A stretch of 7,926 nt of DNA from CAYMRB01 sp964392615. Its GTDB lineage: Bacteria; Planctomycetota; UBA8108. The stretch is taken from the NCBI GenBank assembly GCA_964392615.1, contig CAYMRB010000456.1, positions 1-7,926 on the forward strand, given 5' to 3'. Under the pieces are notes generated by a model, which was not told the origin of the DNA, ran no database searches, and saw only the letters and a program-made list of their open reading frames with translations. Below, piece by piece: positions 6,398 to 7,926 of the stretch (within the stretch, counting starts at the first letter, position 1; every line of letters begins with the position of its first letter). The position numbers were made by a program, and so were the translations under genes.

Positions 6398-7807
6398 ATG
6401 AAGCGTCGCAAGATCATGGTGGGCTTCCTCGCGCTCGTCGGCATCGGTGTCGTCACGGCCGTCGTGATCGTCGCATGGCCGACGATCGTCGAGCGCTGGC
6501 AGCTGCGCCGAGTCGATTCGGCGGACCTCGCCGCGCAGCGCGAGGCGGTGCGTGCGCTGCTCGCGAGCGGTTCGCGCGCAGGAGCGGAACGCATCGCTGA
6601 GCGCATCGTGAAGGAGGTCTTGAAGGGGGAGGGGCCACAGCCGCCCGCGCCCGCCAGCTCGGATGTTCCGTTCGTTCCGTATATCCCGTCCGGCCCGGCC
6701 TTGGACGGCATTCCGCGCGCGGGTTTCGCCGGCGTCGTCGAGAAGGTCCTCGGGAAGGGCGAGAGTCGCCCGGGCTCGACAGCTCCCGCCGAGCGTTTCC
6801 CCGGAGCGCCGCGCGTCGCCGTCTTCCTGCTGCGGTCGACAGACGGGAACGCGCAGCGCATCGGACGCGATTGGCTCTACTGGATCGGTAGTCCGAGTCC
6901 GGACTTCGTCCGCGAGGTCATCGCGGACGGGCGGAGCGGCGATGCGTCGTCGCGCATCGGCACCATCATCGCGTTGGGGCGCTTCGGGCGCGAGGACCCG
7001 ACCGCGATCGCCGCGCTGTGCCGGCTCCTGCACGATCCGTCGCCGCTGATCGCCGCGACCGCGTGCCACCAGCTGTTGGAGTTGCCACCTCCCGTCTCGC
7101 CGACGCGCATGGGGGGCAAGGTCAGCAGCGCATGGTCCGGCGGCGGTCGACCCGCACAGGAAGCGCTGGTGTCGACTGACGTGCGGACGTGGCTTCAGGG
7201 CGTCCCCGACGCGCCATTCCTGACATCGTTCCCACGGGGATCCGAGGGATTGTTCGATGCGGCGTTCGCCGATCTCTTGAGCGCGCCGCCCGGTCACGGC
7301 GATCCGGAGGACGACGGTCGCTCACGGCTCGGCGTCTCGGTTTCCCTGTTGATCCGCGAGGTGCAGTTGTCATTCGGGCCGTTCGTGCAGGAGCTGAGGC
7401 ATGCCATCGGCGATCCGGAGAGCCGGGAGTGTACTCAACGGCGCGCGCTCGAGTGTCTGATCGACCTCGGACCGCGAGCGGCGCCGGCGGTCGATGAGAT
7501 CGCGGCGCTGATCGCGCACGGATCGACGGACCGCGAGCTCGAGCTCGCGTTGATGGCCGCGGCGCGCATCGGACACGACGCGCGGTCGTGCGTCGAGGCG
7601 ATCGTCGCGCGCGTCGAGGTGCGACTGAGCGGGGCCGGCATCCGGGCGCTGCGACCGCTCGACACGACGACAGCGCTCGCGGCGATCGCGTGTCGTTCGA
7701 TCGTGCCGCGCGCGGAAGGTGTCGATACGTTCACGAAGCTCGCGAATCGGAAGCCGGGCCTGGCAGTGTGGTGCCGGGAGATCGTCGACGGCTACGGCAG
7801 GCAGTAG
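6398..7807 (+). CDS. Membrane-anchored protein with HEAT-like helical repeats, function unknown
   Basis: A 469-residue protein I cannot assign to a named family. Residues 1-6 (MKRRKI) are basic and 7-28 form one hydrophobic segment, a typical signal anchor that would place the remainder outside the cytoplasm. A helical stretch follows (about 40-77), then a Pro-rich segment (79-107). From about 182 the protein is rich in paired amphipathic helices resembling HEAT repeats, clearest at 184-228 (IGTIIALGRFG...AIAALCRLL) and 348-405 (RRALECLIDLG...VDEIAALIA). Such repeats usually serve as protein-binding scaffolds. I chose the ATG at 6398 because it sits directly before the basic-plus-hydrophobic anchor; the open frame back to 6062 adds 112 residues of Arg-rich, non-protein-like sequence. 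GAGG at 6391-6394 is only 3 nt from the ATG, too close for a good ribosome site, so a leaderless or weakly initiated start is possible. The stop at 7805-7807 looks premature (see the feature at 7798-7926). Confidence 0.75.
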   Translation: MKRRKIMVGFLALVGIGVVTAVVIVAWPTIVERWQLRRVDSADLAAQREAVRALLASGSRAGAERIAERIVKEVLKGEGPQPPAPASSDVPFVPYIPSGPALDGIPRAGFAGVVEKVLGKGESRPGSTAPAERFPGAPRVAVFLLRSTDGNAQRIGRDWLYWIGSPSPDFVREVIADGRSGDASSRIGTIIALGRFGREDPTAIAALCRLLHDPSPLIAATACHQLLELPPPVSPTRMGGKVSSAWSGGGRPAQEALVSTDVRTWLQGVPDAPFLTSFPRGSEGLFDAAFADLLSAPPGHGDPEDDGRSRLGVSVSLLIREVQLSFGPFVQELRHAIGDPESRECTQRRALECLIDLGPRAAPAVDEIAALIAHGSTDRELELALMAAARIGHDARSCVEAIVARVEVRLSGAGIRALRPLDTTTALAAIACRSIVPRAEGVDTFTKLANRKPGLAVWCREIVDGYGRQ

Positions 7808-7926
7808 TCGAGATCGGGAAGGCCGCCTACGGCGCGTTGCAGCGCATCGCTGCACGGGAGCTCCCCGAGGACGACGGCGAATCAGTTGTCTCCCCGCATT
7901 TGCAGGCCCGGGTCCAGTTCCTCTTC
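7798..7926 (+). pseudogene. Out-of-frame continuation of the HEAT-like protein past its stop, running off the window
   Basis: One frame over from the preceding gene, 43 open codons run from 7798 to the right edge. They encode QAVVEIGKAAYGALQRIAAR, then an acidic turn ELPEDDGE, then more. The E-I-G-x-A-A-x-x-A-L pattern is HEAT-like and matches the style of the gene before it. G/C by codon position in this frame is about 74%, 41% and 81% for positions 1, 2 and 3, the usual coding pattern in GC-rich DNA. Adding one base (or one more GGCA unit to the GGCAGGCA at 7796-7803) joins the two frames without a break. Alternatives are a separate overlapping gene starting at a GTG near 7768, or the end of a leftward gene with its stop at 7827-7829, whose frame shares the same third positions but reads as a Ser-rich, less protein-like tail. 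Confidence 0.5.

Noticed and set aside
7827..7926. 3' end of a leftward gene converging on the HEAT-like gene
   Set aside because: This minus-strand frame shares the same third positions as the plus-strand continuation, but its translation is a Ser/Cys-rich tail without pattern, while the plus strand gives a HEAT-like helix. It cannot be fully excluded with so little sequence.
1..7926. CRISPR array, tRNA, rRNA, transposase or defence-type cassette
   Set aside because: I looked for regularly spaced repeats, tRNA-like cloverleaf ends, rRNA signatures and transposase motifs and saw none. The repeats present are intragenic UvrA motifs or short intergenic dyads.

Overview
The window is GC-rich bacterial DNA, with the strong third-position G/C bias that goes with it. 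It holds three main genes: the 3' two-thirds of a giant tandem-duplicated UvrA, a soluble hybrid sensor histidine kinase, and a membrane-anchored protein with HEAT-like repeats. The tandem UvrA architecture is known from Chlamydiae. Together with the high GC and the anchored HEAT-type protein it suggests, without proving, a GC-rich Planctomycetota/PVC-type or other large-genome Gram-negative bacterium. No 16S rRNA or other firm marker is present.

Layout. Positions 1-3972 (+) encode 1,323 residues of UvrA, already open at the left edge: the second ATPase half of UvrA module 1, a linker, and a complete UvrA module 2. After a 28-bp gap with a small hairpin, the kinase gene runs the opposite way (5872 down to 4001, minus strand), so these two genes are convergent. 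From 5873 to 6397 there is no intact gene. This stretch holds several inverted repeats and, on the minus strand just upstream of the kinase, what looks like the frameshifted end of an outer-membrane beta-barrel gene. From 6398 (+) a 469-codon protein follows with one N-terminal membrane anchor. Its stop at 7805-7807 appears premature, because a HEAT-like sequence continues one frame over to the window edge.

The genes do not form an obvious common system. UvrA belongs to nucleotide excision repair, the kinase is a phosphorelay component without an Hpt domain or partner nearby, and the third protein has no assigned function. I found no CRISPR array, tRNA, rRNA, transposase or defence/toxin cassette. 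The items most worth checking are the two apparent frameshifts (beta-barrel remnant and HEAT protein) and the paired inverted repeats ahead of the kinase.
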